64,000 nucleotides of DNA from Eubacterium sp. (GCA_030524435.1 JAUNGS010000004.1:1-64000); one strand, 5' to 3'. Positions 1-8,944 are shown, counted from the first letter of the stretch. A program made the numbers and translations. Notes: generated from the letters alone by a model not told the origin.

Positions 1-79
1 TTCCTGTTTTACTTCAAGACGTCGAAGGAAGTTAGCGAGTTTCGCAATTATCTATTATATTATAGCACCTTATCGGCCA

Positions 80-853
80 TTATGCGCTTAAATCTTTTAC
101 AATCGCTTTTGCCATATCAGCCATCATCCCCTGATCTGAACTAATAGGAATATAGCGAACACCTTTATCCATCAATACTTTAGCCATCTTTGCATCGCTG
201 GCAACCGTGCCGACAGCCTTTCCCGCAGCATTAACCTTGTCGATAATTTCATCAATGGTTTTTAACAATTTCGGGTGATTTCGATCTCCCATAACGTCCG
301 CCCCAAGTGACTGTGACAGATCCATCGGACCGATGAAAATAACATCTAACTCTGGCAATGTAAGTATCTGATCCAGATTGGAAACTGCTTCCATCGTTTC
401 ACAATGCAGAATCGTCAGGATTTCCTCATTGGCCATTTTAATATATTCCTTTTTATCCATAAGACCGTAGCCTGCAGCACGGTGGGATGGCGCAAAACCA
501 CGGTTTCCAAGCGGTACATAGCGGGCGCTCTCAACGACACATTTTGCATGATCAAAGGTATCGACATTCGGGGCATGAAAACCCAAAGCACCTAAATCAA
601 GGGCCTGCATAATATTAACCGGTGTTCCTTCTTTAATTCTAACAATGGGAACAATGCCGGAAATATCTGAAACACGCACTAAGTCCGTAATCGTCTCAGG
701 GTTATAAGAAACATGTTCACTGTCAATGACGAAAAAATCGAGTCCGCACATTCCCATAATTTCTACAGCACTCGCATCGGTTGTTTTGATGAATGTGCCA
801 ATGGCAGTTTTACCCTCTTTTAAAAGTTGCTTTACTTTATTTTTCCGTATCAT
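80..853 (-). CDS. HpcH/HpaI-family aldolase
   Basis: 257 residues, the usual size for class II pyruvate aldolases of the HpaI/GarL family, which cleave 2-keto-3-deoxy sugar acids or 4-hydroxy-2-oxo acids to pyruvate plus an aldehyde. The expected active-site residues are present: His47 in DSEH, Arg72 in PIVRI, and metal ligands Glu152 and Asp178 (IGPMDLS). It is the last visible gene of the LacI-linked operon, 6 bp after the lactonase gene, which suits the final carbon-carbon cleavage of a sugar-acid pathway. The ribosome site is modest (AAGGAAT, about 13 nt before ATG). The substrate cannot be read from sequence. More operon genes may lie left of the window. Confidence 0.85.
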   Translation of the reverse strand: MIRKNKVKQLLKEGKTAIGTFIKTTDASAVEIMGMCGLDFFVIDSEHVSYNPETITDLVRVSDISGIVPIVRIKEGTPVNIMQALDLGALGFHAPNVDTFDHAKCVVESARYVPLGNRGFAPSHRAAGYGLMDKKEYIKMANEEILTILHCETMEAVSNLDQILTLPELDVIFIGPMDLSQSLGADVMGDRNHPKLLKTIDEIIDKVNAAGKAVGTVASDAKMAKVLMDKGVRYIPISSDQGMMADMAKAIVKDLSA

Positions 854-859
854 AAGCTT

Positions 860-1750
860 TTAAATTCCTTCTATCTTTGTTCTTAAACTGTACAGCTTAT
901 CTGTTGCCATGATATAAAGCGTTTTCATATCCGTGCCGCCAAAGGTACAGTTTCCAACTTGTTCGTCAATTTTCACAACACCCAGGCATATCCCTTCAGG
1001 ATTAAAAATATGAATTCCACCTTGAGCACAGCAATAAATATTTCCCTTTGAATCCACTTTCATACCATCAGGCTTTCCTTTTCCATCCCCCTTTGTTACG
1101 GCCCAAACCGCCCCATCACCAAGCGAACCATCTGTCTTAACCGTAAATTTTCGGATATGACTATTGGGGGGATCGTTGACATACAGATACTGCTCATCTG
1201 GTGAAAAGCAAAGCCCATTGGGGTCCGTGAAATCACCACATAAAAGCTCGAGATTTTTCCTTTCCGGATCATACTTGAATACGCCCTGAAAATCCAAATC
1301 CTGCTCACGCTCCAGGCCTACCCAGGAAGGATTGCGTCCAAAACGTGGATCGGTAAAGAAAATACAACCATCACTTTTTACTATAACATCATTCGGGCTA
1401 TTGAGTTCCTTCCCTTTATAGTGGGAAACAAGTATCTCGATCTTATTTGTCTGAGTATTTAACATTGAAATACAGCTTCTTACATGCTCACAAACAATTA
1501 TATTTCCCTTTAAATCGTAGGCATTTCCATTGGCTTTATGGGTGTTTTCTCGAATTATCTCTGGCACCTGTCCAGGAAAATACACATAGGTTTTACTTTC
1601 AGGAATATCGTTGAAAATAAGCTTTTTTTCTTTCTTATTCCAAATTCCCCCTTCTATAAAGGTAAATCCCTGGGCTTCTACCTGTAATTCCTGGGCAGGA
1701 TCGATCATTGCCTCTAAACTCGGATGATTTTTTCTTATATCTAATGGCAT
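860..1750 (-). CDS. SMP-30/gluconolactonase-family lactonase
   Basis: 296 residues with the six-bladed propeller signature of SMP-30/regucalcin lactonases. Metal ligands fit the family: Glu33 (FIEGG), Asn178 (DPNGL) and Asp228 (KPDGM). The NSPNDVIV motif at 117-124 is also typical. Such cytosolic enzymes open aldonolactones made by sugar dehydrogenases, and the operon has an SDR that could make one. It lies 20 bp after the isomerase gene and 6 bp before the aldolase gene, so translation is probably coupled. The family is clear; the lactone is unknown. Confidence 0.85.
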   Translation of the reverse strand: MPLDIRKNHPSLEAMIDPAQELQVEAQGFTFIEGGIWNKKEKKLIFNDIPESKTYVYFPGQVPEIIRENTHKANGNAYDLKGNIIVCEHVRSCISMLNTQTNKIEILVSHYKGKELNSPNDVIVKSDGCIFFTDPRFGRNPSWVGLEREQDLDFQGVFKYDPERKNLELLCGDFTDPNGLCFSPDEQYLYVNDPPNSHIRKFTVKTDGSLGDGAVWAVTKGDGKGKPDGMKVDSKGNIYCCAQGGIHIFNPEGICLGVVKIDEQVGNCTFGGTDMKTLYIMATDKLYSLRTKIEGI

Positions 1751-1770
1751 TTTATTTTCCTATTTTAAAT

Positions 1771-3207
1771 TTAAGACTGTAAAACCTTCGCTTCAATGTT
1801 AAGAATACGGCAGAGCTGGACAAGTTCGTTTGCATGTTTGCCTGCGACAGCAGTAATATGATTAGAATTAAACTGATCCATAAAAGCTTCGATATCATAA
1901 TCCGTCTGAACAAATGCAACTGGCAGCTGATGAATCCCTCTGGCACGTTTGAAGTTTTCCACAATTTCTTTCTTCGGCATAACAAATTCTGCTTCCATAA
2001 TGATCATTTCATAGATCCCGGCAGTCCGGCAAAGACGCGCTAAGGTAACATCCCCCGGTGTTGGATTCATATAAGTAACCGCACCACCTGTTGGTCGATT
2101 GGCCATTTTTAATTCAACATTTTTTAGATTCTGGCAGCCATCACAATTTCTTCCAGCAAACCAAGTGCACATTGAACCACAATTTGGCAGGAAAATTAAA
2201 TCATTTTCATAGTCTACATGTCCTACATCAGCGAACAGCGTTGGCATACCATCTGTCAACAATTTCATCATTTCCATCGTTAACGCTGCATCCGCATCTG
2301 CCTCGCAGGCAATGGCAAAGGGTTCAAAATTTCCATCTGCATCATAGCCACTATTTAAAAAAGCTGTTGTAATACACTGCGGGATTCTGAAGTTGGTCAT
2401 ATCGGGCATACATTTAAGTGCTGCAAAATCAAGCCCCCGGTCTCTGATAATATCTTTAGTTGCAAAATAACATGCGATTTGGTATTTTAATTTTTCTGCT
2501 GTGAACTTTTCATTGTAATCTACAGATTTCACATGGCCTGTTAACCACTCAAACATTTTATCAATACGTGTTTCGTCAATATTTTCAGCTCTGCGGATAA
2601 TTTCTTCATGATCAATGTGATCAGAATCAATTTTAAACATTCGCTTCCACTGCATTGGGTCAAAGGTCCCTGTATCGATCCCCATGGAACGCCCGCCAAA
2701 CAGGCCAAAGGTTTTTCCCTTAAGACGTCTCGCAGCGCTGGCCGCTTTAATGTATGGCATCATTTTTGTTTCAAACAAGTTCGCTTTTGGTCCCTCGAAA
2801 TCACTGCTGATACGAATATGGTCGATACCTACCTGTTTCAGCGCACCGCCGCCGCCCAATAAACCAACGGTAGCATGGGTCCCAGGATCGTCATTTGCAA
2901 CTAAAACGGTTGGCATATCCATTGCCTGCGCTGCACGAACAACAAGATTTGGCCAGGTCCAGCAAGGAATGTGCCCCAAAAAAACCTCAGCACCCTTTTC
3001 CTTCAATTCTTTTGCCTGTTCTTCAATATCCTTTGCATTACACGCAACACAATCACAGGTAAATACTTCCATGCCAAACTGTTTAAAAAATTCACGTGCC
3101 TGCTCATGTCTTGGAATTGCAACCTTACTAAAAACCGTACGCCATTCATGTTCCCTTGGATCACCAAAGGTGATCATTCCGACTTTTGGTAAACTCATAT
3201 TATTCAT
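1771..3207 (-). CDS. L-fucose/L-arabinose isomerase family protein
   Basis: 478 residues resembling the FucI/AraA fold of metal-dependent aldose-ketose isomerases. Candidate metal ligands are Glu302 in CEADADAALTMEMM, Asp327 in LFADVGH and His458 near the C-terminus, matching the Glu-Asp-His trio of FucI. It is shorter than E. coli FucI (about 590) and near the size of uncharacterised FucI-like proteins. Two close ATGs compete: the one used here has AAGGAG only 2 nt away, and the ATG at 3198 is 11 nt from it, so the start may be three codons later. An isomerase beside a lactonase and aldolase suggests it acts on a free sugar or a keto acid. Confidence 0.75.
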   Translation of the reverse strand: MNNMSLPKVGMITFGDPREHEWRTVFSKVAIPRHEQAREFFKQFGMEVFTCDCVACNAKDIEEQAKELKEKGAEVFLGHIPCWTWPNLVVRAAQAMDMPTVLVANDDPGTHATVGLLGGGGALKQVGIDHIRISSDFEGPKANLFETKMMPYIKAASAARRLKGKTFGLFGGRSMGIDTGTFDPMQWKRMFKIDSDHIDHEEIIRRAENIDETRIDKMFEWLTGHVKSVDYNEKFTAEKLKYQIACYFATKDIIRDRGLDFAALKCMPDMTNFRIPQCITTAFLNSGYDADGNFEPFAIACEADADAALTMEMMKLLTDGMPTLFADVGHVDYENDLIFLPNCGSMCTWFAGRNCDGCQNLKNVELKMANRPTGGAVTYMNPTPGDVTLARLCRTAGIYEMIIMEAEFVMPKKEIVENFKRARGIHQLPVAFVQTDYDIEAFMDQFNSNHITAVAGKHANELVQLCRILNIEAKVLQS

Positions 3208-3228
3208 TACTCCTTCTTATGAATATCT

Positions 3229-4053
3229 TTATTTTTTTAACATTTGAAACTGTTTATACTCTTCATCCGTAACAGTTTTATAGCCCGGTGTCGGGAATGC
3301 CTGAAAGCCACGCCCGCCATCGATAAAAATTGACTGTCCAAAGATAAAATTAGAATCATCACAAGCTAAAAACACTGCAAGACGACCGCATTCATTGGGC
3401 GTACCGACACGGCCAATCGGCGTTCTTGAAATTACCGTATTGAACAGCTGTGGGTCTGATCCAACACGTCGCATCAATTCAGTTTCAATCGGTCCTGGAC
3501 AGATAGCATTAACTTTAATATTATGCTCTGTCAACGCCACCGCCTGCACTTTTGTCAACTGACCAACACCGCCTTTGCTGGTGGTATAAAGCATCTGACT
3601 GTCCAATGCAAGATAAGCGTTCACAGAAGACACATTAATAATCACGCCGCCTTGTCCTTGCTTCACCATTTGTCGTGCTGCTGCCTGACCTCCAAAAAAA
3701 ACGCCTTTCAAATTAACACCCATTATATGTTCGTATTGTTCATCTGTAATTTCCAAATAATGGGTCTTATTCGGATCATTAATGCCAGCATTTGCAACAA
3801 AAATATCCACACGGCCAAATTTTTCAACGGCCTCATTTACCAGCATTTCGTTGGCTTTTTGAGTAGATATATCACAGGGAACGAAATGGACATCTCCGAG
3901 TTTACTTAATTCGACAATTGCCCCAGCGCCTTCGTCTTTATTTCTTGCACAGATAACGACCTTTGCGCCTTCTTTTAAGTATTCTTCTGCAATACCATAA
4001 CCGATACCTTTGCTGCCACCGGTAATAATCGCAACTTTACCCTTTAGCTTCAT
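3229..4053 (-). CDS. SDR-family oxidoreductase
   Basis: 274 residues of a classical short-chain dehydrogenase. It has the TGGSKGIG cofactor motif at 11-18, NAG at 88-90, catalytic Ser142/143 and Tyr156-x3-Lys160 (YTTSK). The frame is open 33 codons further upstream, but the ATG at 4053 is preceded by AAGGAGT at good spacing and begins with the normal KLKGKVAIITGG entry strand. SDRs of this type oxidise sugars or sugar acids with NAD(P), as gluconate 5-dehydrogenase and KduD do. The family is certain and the substrate open. About 150 bp separate it from the creatininase gene, with no clear terminator. Confidence 0.88.
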   Translation of the reverse strand: MKLKGKVAIITGGSKGIGYGIAEEYLKEGAKVVICARNKDEGAGAIVELSKLGDVHFVPCDISTQKANEMLVNEAVEKFGRVDIFVANAGINDPNKTHYLEITDEQYEHIMGVNLKGVFFGGQAAARQMVKQGQGGVIINVSSVNAYLALDSQMLYTTSKGGVGQLTKVQAVALTEHNIKVNAICPGPIETELMRRVGSDPQLFNTVISRTPIGRVGTPNECGRLAVFLACDDSNFIFGQSIFIDGGRGFQAFPTPGYKTVTDEEYKQFQMLKK

Positions 4054-4202
4054 TTTATACTCCTTTTTCATTTGATTAATTCTATACATGTCGCAATACA
4101 TCTTTAATCGCTGTACTCCGAGATGTGCAGAAAAAATTCTACACACCCCCAATCCTAAAAGAACTGATTTATTTAAGAGGGAGGGTTTTGTATTTATCTA
4201 TT

Positions 4203-5012
4203 CTATTTAACAGGCGGCTGAACACCCACCGGGAAACGCTCCATAACATCTTCAATAATATCAAAAACAAGATCCACGGCTTTTTCTACAATAGCTTTAC
4301 CCTTTTCAACCGTTGCTAATGTCGGATGTCCGATGACTCCGCTTTCAAGTTCAATGTATTCCGGACGAGCAAATGTTCCTTCAAAGTGATACATCTGACC
4401 CGGTTTGGGAACCATCCCCGGTTTAATCATAAATTCATCATTAATTAAACACTCTCCGCCATCATCAACAGCTTTACTCATATCGATATATTGCGGATAC
4501 AGATATAAGGCCATTGAAGTTTCCGCTTCATCGGCGTGGGTCATCGGTGTTTCCAGATCTGTTTGATTATCTCTTAATAGATCATACCAGTGTGCAGAAA
4601 GTGTAAAGTAACCTTCAAGACCAAGTTTGTGAACGGCAACTAAAGTTGTGGAAACCTGACCATGCGCAGAAAGAATGAAGAATTTTTTATAACCGGCATT
4701 TGATGCCCCGCGAATAATATCACAGAGCACATTGGTATGCGTTTCATATCCCAACGGGATAGTTCCCGGCATATACCAATGATGATACGGATGTGATCCA
4801 TAAGGTAATAAAGGCAGAAGCATTGCGCCTGTTTTCTCAGCAATTTTTTCAGCCAAACCCTTTGCATTGTATGCATCGCATCCACAGGGACAATGCGGAC
4901 CATGCTGTTCTGTTGCACCAATTGGAAGAATTGCCAGGTCACAGTTTTTGACATCTTCTAAAATTTCTTCTTTGGAAAGTTCGTCCCACCATAAATATTT
5001 TCTTTTTAACAT
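4203..5012 (-). CDS. Creatininase-family hydrolase
   Basis: 269 residues with the creatininase metal-site motif GATEQHGPH: Glu35, His37 and Asp46. His117 lies in SAHGQ (usually NGHGG), and Glu162/Glu164 in HADEAETS. The family includes creatinine amidohydrolase, MftE, FAPy deformylase and, as I recall, the ring-opening hydrolase IolN of Thermotoga inositol breakdown. Between two dehydrogenases and a lactonase it more likely opens a cyclic ketone or lactam-like intermediate than creatinine; this is inference. AAGGAG lies 7 nt before the ATG. Confidence 0.8.
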   Translation of the reverse strand: MLKRKYLWWDELSKEEILEDVKNCDLAILPIGATEQHGPHCPCGCDAYNAKGLAEKIAEKTGAMLLPLLPYGSHPYHHWYMPGTIPLGYETHTNVLCDIIRGASNAGYKKFFILSAHGQVSTTLVAVHKLGLEGYFTLSAHWYDLLRDNQTDLETPMTHADEAETSMALYLYPQYIDMSKAVDDGGECLINDEFMIKPGMVPKPGQMYHFEGTFARPEYIELESGVIGHPTLATVEKGKAIVEKAVDLVFDIIEDVMERFPVGVQPPVK

Positions 5013-5046
5013 CTTTTTTCTCCTTGTACTAAAATTAAATTTTTTA

Positions 5047-6114
5047 TTATAAAACCGTTAACGGTTCATCAACATGATATTTTTCAGCCAATTCCTTTAA
5101 TTCTTCTATCGTTGTTTCCGGGACTGGAATGCCATTTTGCAAGCGTTCTTTCTCTTTTATATATTCCAGTTCACCAGGTAAAAACATTTCCATATTTTCT
5201 TTAAGCATCGGTGTCGCTTTTAATGTTTTGTAATATTCCTCCATTCGTTTTTTCATTTCTTCTTTAGTAATAATCTTAGAAATATCCAGAGCAATCATAA
5301 AATGACCTGTTAAACTTGGCTCTTCCGGATTAGCGTACATACTTTTCATCTGATGGGAAAATACACCGCCAGAAATAACACCAGATAAAATATCAACGAC
5401 ATAGGCTAATCCTAAACCTTTGTGATCCCCCATCGGCATTAAATAGCCATCAAAAGCTTTTTGTGGATCATCTGTCGGATTACCATCTTTATCTGTTGCC
5501 CAATCCATTGGGATTTTCTCTTTTTTCTTAATTGCCAGTGTCAGTTTTCCACCTGCAACCTTCGAAAGAGACATGTCCAAAACGAAAGGAAAATCGCCAT
5601 AGGTCGGAATGCCAAAAGCAATAGGGTTATTGCCAACTACCGGTTTTGTTGCTCCTGGACCTACAATCAAAGGTTTCACGTTGGTCATCGCAATGCCTAC
5701 CATTCCCTCTTCTGCTGCCATTCTTGCATAAATCCCCCCAGCGCCAAAATGGTTGCTGTTAATCGCTCCCACCGCTGCAATACCGCCAGTTCTCGCTTTT
5801 TCAATAGCTCGTTCCATAGCCTCTTTAGCTACAATAAAACCTGCTGCGCCATTGCCATCGATAACTTCTACATTGGCTTCGCCGCGAACCGCTTTTATGT
5901 TAGGTTGTGTATTAATACCACCATTCATCATTCTATTAAAATATGCCGGTACTCGAATAACGCCATGCGAGTCAATTCCCCAAAGGTTACTTTTTACCAG
6001 CGCTTTAGCATGAAATATCGCATCTTTTTCAGGCATTTTTGCTTTTTTGAAAAGCTCAGTTATAAATGTCTCTAAAACATCCGCTTTGATATTTTTAGTC
6101 TTTGCCTCCTCCAT
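5047..6114 (-). CDS. Type-2 malate/L-lactate dehydrogenase family oxidoreductase
   Basis: 355 residues of the Ldh2/YlbC/ureidoglycolate dehydrogenase family, which is unrelated to Rossmann lactate dehydrogenases and reduces 2-keto acids with NAD(P)H. Visible motifs are GIDSHGVIRV with His50 and Arg54, His122 in SNHFGAGG, and GNNPIAFGIP near 175. An upstream in-frame ATG at 6156 is rejected because AAGGAGAGAG stands directly before the ATG at 6114. First gene of the operon; a palindromic operator lies 29-40 bp upstream of its start codon. The family includes 2,3-diketo-L-gulonate reductase, so a keto sugar acid is a reasonable guess. Confidence 0.85.
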   Translation of the reverse strand: MEEAKTKNIKADVLETFITELFKKAKMPEKDAIFHAKALVKSNLWGIDSHGVIRVPAYFNRMMNGGINTQPNIKAVRGEANVEVIDGNGAAGFIVAKEAMERAIEKARTGGIAAVGAINSNHFGAGGIYARMAAEEGMVGIAMTNVKPLIVGPGATKPVVGNNPIAFGIPTYGDFPFVLDMSLSKVAGGKLTLAIKKKEKIPMDWATDKDGNPTDDPQKAFDGYLMPMGDHKGLGLAYVVDILSGVISGGVFSHQMKSMYANPEEPSLTGHFMIALDISKIITKEEMKKRMEEYYKTLKATPMLKENMEMFLPGELEYIKEKERLQNGIPVPETTIEELKELAEKYHVDEPLTVL

Positions 6115-6142
6115 CTCTCTCCTTCTTTCTTTAACATGATTA

Positions 6143-6154
6143 GAATACGTATTC
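6143..6154. promoter_or_regulatory. LacI operator O1 (perfect 12-bp palindrome)
   Basis: GAATACGTATTC, a perfect palindrome just upstream of the dehydrogenase start. It is identical to the site at 6265 and nearly identical to that at 6377. Palindromes with a central CG are normal targets of LacI-family repressors, and the LacI gene is adjacent. The role is inferred from repetition and position. Confidence 0.75.
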
Positions 6155-6264
6155 ATTTTTTCTTTAAAAAAATATTATCGCTGTTTATGTATTCTGTTTT
6201 ACCCCATTGTAAACATTTTAATCCAGCTCATTTCACGCATATTCCGCTTTAAGAAGTATTTTTT

Positions 6265-6276
6265 GAATACGTATTC
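6265..6276. promoter_or_regulatory. LacI operator O2 (perfect 12-bp palindrome)
   Basis: Second exact GAATACGTATTC, 122 bp from O1 and about 112 bp from O3 (centre to centre), mid-way in the divergent region. The layout would allow looping between the two promoters. Confidence 0.72.
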
Positions 6277-6337
6277 TTTATGATTGCTATATTACACTCT
6301 TTTTTGCCGTATGTCAACTGTTTTGAAAGAATTTTAA

Positions 6338-6366
6338 TTGTTTTTTTGTTTGTTTTATGAGATAAT
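6338..6366 (+). promoter_or_regulatory. Probable promoter of the lacI-family gene
   Basis: TTGTTT (6338-6343), a 17-bp spacer, then GATAAT (6361-6366). The start would be near 6373, so operator O3 covers about +5 to +16, as expected for autorepression. Confidence 0.55.
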
Positions 6367-6376
6367 GGCAAAAAAT

Positions 6377-6388
6377 GAATACGTATTA
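6377..6388. promoter_or_regulatory. LacI operator O3 (one mismatch)
   Basis: GAATACGTATTA matches O1 and O2 at 11 of 12 positions. It sits just downstream of the predicted lacI start of transcription. Confidence 0.65.
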
Positions 6389-6424
6389 ATTGTAAAATAT
6401 ATTCCAGAAAGGAAATTTTAATCA

Positions 6425-7426
6425 ATGCAGACCACAAAAAAACGTGTTACTTCTATAGAAGTCGCTAAACGCGCCGGCGTTTCTCAAGCCACCGTTTCAA
6501 GGGCCTTTAACCCTGATTCTAAGATGCAGGATAAAACCAGGCAAAAGGTTTTAGCAGCTGCCAAAGAGCTTAATTATACACCGGATGCCATTGCCCGAAG
6601 TATGAGCTCAAACCGAACCAATATTATTGCCGTTATTATGAAAAACCCAACCAACCCTTTTTATGCTAAAATTCTGACATCTTTTTCCAGTTCCTTTCAA
6701 AAGCATAATAAGCAGATTCTCTTTTTTAACTTAGAAAATGAAAAAAATATTAATACTGTTATGCAGCAGGTTCTTCAATACCGCGTTGACGCCATCTTAT
6801 TAACAGATTCTCCTATTTCATTCGATTGGGTTGATACCTGTGCACAATTTAATATTCCCGTTCTGCTTTTTAATCGTTACGCTAATAACCACAATATTAC
6901 TGCAGTGTGTTGTGACAATGTTGAAGCCGGACGTAATTGTGCCAACTATCTCGTCCAAAAGGGCTTCTCCCGTTTTGCATATATTGGGTCAATTGAAGAT
7001 GTATCCACAAGCATTGATCGCCAAAAAGGGTTTTTAGACCGTCTCCAGGAACTAGGCTTTGCCAACTGTGACACTTACAAGTGTTCATTCTCCTACGAAG
7101 CAGGACAAGAAATCATGCGGGAAGTTCTATCAACTGGTGGCAAGTCATACGATGCGATTTTTTGCGCCAATGACCTGATTGCTTCAGGCTGTATGGACGT
7201 TGCCCGTTATGAGCATCATCTTTCATTGCCAGAAGACCTTGCGATTATCGGCTTTGATAATATCGATCTCGCAAGCTATCCATCCTATAATCTCACCACT
7301 TTTGTTCAGCCTTTAGAAGCGATGATCGAAAAAACCGTTCAGCTTATTATGAATCCCAGCGAAACTGATATGAAACGTCACCTGTTTCTTTATCCTTGTA
7401 AAATTATTGAGCGAAAGACGACTTAG
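6425..7426 (+). CDS. LacI-family transcriptional regulator
   Basis: 333 residues. The N-terminal helix-turn-helix (about residues 9-30, SIEVAKRAGVSQATVSRAFN) is the LacI signature, followed by the YTPDAIARSM hinge helix and a periplasmic-binding-like effector domain. The C-terminal half carries AIIGFDNIDLA, as in LacI/CcpA sensors. It is transcribed away from the six-gene catabolic operon, and three copies of a palindrome lie between them, so it is very probably the local repressor, released by a pathway sugar. AGAAAGGA lies about 11 nt before the ATG. Confidence 0.92.
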   Translation: MQTTKKRVTSIEVAKRAGVSQATVSRAFNPDSKMQDKTRQKVLAAAKELNYTPDAIARSMSSNRTNIIAVIMKNPTNPFYAKILTSFSSSFQKHNKQILFFNLENEKNINTVMQQVLQYRVDAILLTDSPISFDWVDTCAQFNIPVLLFNRYANNHNITAVCCDNVEAGRNCANYLVQKGFSRFAYIGSIEDVSTSIDRQKGFLDRLQELGFANCDTYKCSFSYEAGQEIMREVLSTGGKSYDAIFCANDLIASGCMDVARYEHHLSLPEDLAIIGFDNIDLASYPSYNLTTFVQPLEAMIEKTVQLIMNPSETDMKRHLFLYPCKIIERKTT

Positions 7427-7449
7427 GAGCGAAATGAAGCGGGAATATT

Positions 7450-7513
7450 AAAAAAGAGTCAGAACGACTATGCAAACAGGATTAACCTATCTTCCAGTCT
7501 CTGACTCTTTTTT
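7450..7513. terminator. Bidirectional terminator between lacI and the ATPase gene
   Basis: Left arm AAAAAAGAGTCAGA (7450-7463) pairs with TCTGACTCTTTTTT (7500-7513). Inner GACT/AGTC adds four pairs. T-runs leave both ends, which suits the convergent genes on either side. Confidence 0.8.
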
Positions 7514-7520
7514 GTTTATT

Positions 7521-8720
7521 TTAATATGCGTCACTCAGTAAAAAATCGACCAGATGTACAAGCTTCACCCCATTGACATTTCCTGTGGCTAAATCATCCA
7601 GGGTCACCACGTATTTGGGATAATGATCCCTGATTTCAAGAAGGTTTCCAATCTCCCGATCCGATTCCTCCGGAAGTCTGCGGCACACCTGCACGTAAAT
7701 ACGCTCATCCCGCCGCACCGCTACAAAATCAATTTCTTTCGTTTCATTTTTACCGATATAGACCTCATAGCCCCTCCGGCGCAGCTCAAAATAGACAATA
7801 TTCTCCAGCATCGACGCAATTGATTTAGGATTAAATCCAAGGATACAATATTTCAGCGCTGGATCAGCCAAATAAAACTTTTCCTGGGTTTTTAACACAG
7901 ACTTCCCCTGGAGATCATAGCGCTGGCAACGATAGATGACAAAGGCCTTCTCCAGCCAGCTCAGATAATTGTAGATCACCTCCACATGGATAGACCGCCC
8001 CTCGCTTTTCAAAAATTTCGCAATGGCATTGGCTGAAAATGTCTTTCCAACATTCTCAACAATATACTTAACCACCCGATTGAACAGATCAAAGTTCTTG
8101 ATATTATGGCGTCTTGTGATATCATTGGTGATCACTGAATCGTAGATCCCCTCTACAATCTGATAAGAGGAACCCTCATCAAAATTCCCCAGGGCGACGA
8201 TTGGAAATCCGCCAAATCTCAGATAGTCATTGATCAGCATTTTGGGGGAAGGTTCATCAGCCTTTTTAAACGCTAAATACTCCGCAAAAGACAAGGTATA
8301 GACTGGAATAGATATATAGCGCCCTGTTAGATAAGTTGAAATTTCGCTGGACATCAGCTTTGAGTTAGAGCCGGTGACATAAATATCTGTGTTCGCATTT
8401 TCCAATAAGCTATTGACTGCTTTTTCCCACCCCTCAATTTCCTGAACCTCGTCCAGCAAAAGATAGTACCGGTCGTCGTCCGTCATCTTCTCCCGGATAC
8501 CCTGATACATATCCTTATCGGTCATGCCATCGGAAAAATCCTCCGAGGTATAGCGCTGCATGACAATATGATCCTCCGGAACACCACTTTGCCTTAAGTC
8601 ATCCCGCAGCATCTCCAAAATTGTGGACTTCCCGCAGCGACGGATCCCTGCCAGCACCTTAACCAAGGGGACGTCTCGATAGGTTTTTAAAATATTCATA
8701 TATTGTGGCCGGACAATCAT
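7521..8720 (-). CDS. AAA-type ATPase with DUF4143 domain
   Basis: 399 residues. Walker A is GIRRCGKST at 25-33 and Walker B is LLLDEVQEI near 80. Positions up to about 170 form an AAA_14 domain, and the C-terminal part is a DUF4143 domain containing a nuclease-like stretch (KNETKEIDFVAV). The family is widespread in anaerobes and has no settled function; links to DNA repair or defence have been suggested. The ATG at 8720 is chosen over one 16 codons earlier because GGAGGTGA precedes it. It stands alone between terminators, with two related palindromes in its leader that suggest autoregulation. Confidence 0.85.
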   Translation of the reverse strand: MIVRPQYMNILKTYRDVPLVKVLAGIRRCGKSTILEMLRDDLRQSGVPEDHIVMQRYTSEDFSDGMTDKDMYQGIREKMTDDDRYYLLLDEVQEIEGWEKAVNSLLENANTDIYVTGSNSKLMSSEISTYLTGRYISIPVYTLSFAEYLAFKKADEPSPKMLINDYLRFGGFPIVALGNFDEGSSYQIVEGIYDSVITNDITRRHNIKNFDLFNRVVKYIVENVGKTFSANAIAKFLKSEGRSIHVEVIYNYLSWLEKAFVIYRCQRYDLQGKSVLKTQEKFYLADPALKYCILGFNPKSIASMLENIVYFELRRRGYEVYIGKNETKEIDFVAVRRDERIYVQVCRRLPEESDREIGNLLEIRDHYPKYVVTLDDLATGNVNGVKLVHLVDFLLSDAY

Positions 8721-8734
8721 TGGACTCACCTCCA

Positions 8735-8765
8735 GAGTTTTTTCTATATTATATAGAAAAACTCT
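8735..8765. promoter_or_regulatory. Palindrome 1 in the ATPase leader
   Basis: A GAGTTTTTTCTATAT arm is mirrored by ATATAGAAAAACTC with one extra T. It lies directly upstream of the ribosome site. It shares the half-site AGTTTTTTC with the palindrome about 41 bp further upstream, suggesting paired operators, although an mRNA hairpin is also possible. Confidence 0.5.
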
Positions 8766-8777
8766 CAAATATTAAAT

Positions 8778-8804
8778 AGTTTTTTCGATTATTTCGAAAA
8801 AACT
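8778..8804. promoter_or_regulatory. Palindrome 2 in the ATPase leader
   Basis: AGTTTTTTCGA (8778-8788) and TCGAAAAAACT (8794-8804) form a perfect 11-bp inverted repeat. The centre is about four helical turns from palindrome 1, with the same half-site. Confidence 0.5.
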
Positions 8805-8944
8805 TTTTATATCTCTTCGGTTCTTTCGGAATTTTTAGAAATATTTGTCGATAAAAACAAACCCTCAAATTGATATTTTTATAAACGCTTAATCTCATGC
8901 ATCTCACTTTTTATTTATTCCAGGCCTATTTTTTCCATACCAAA

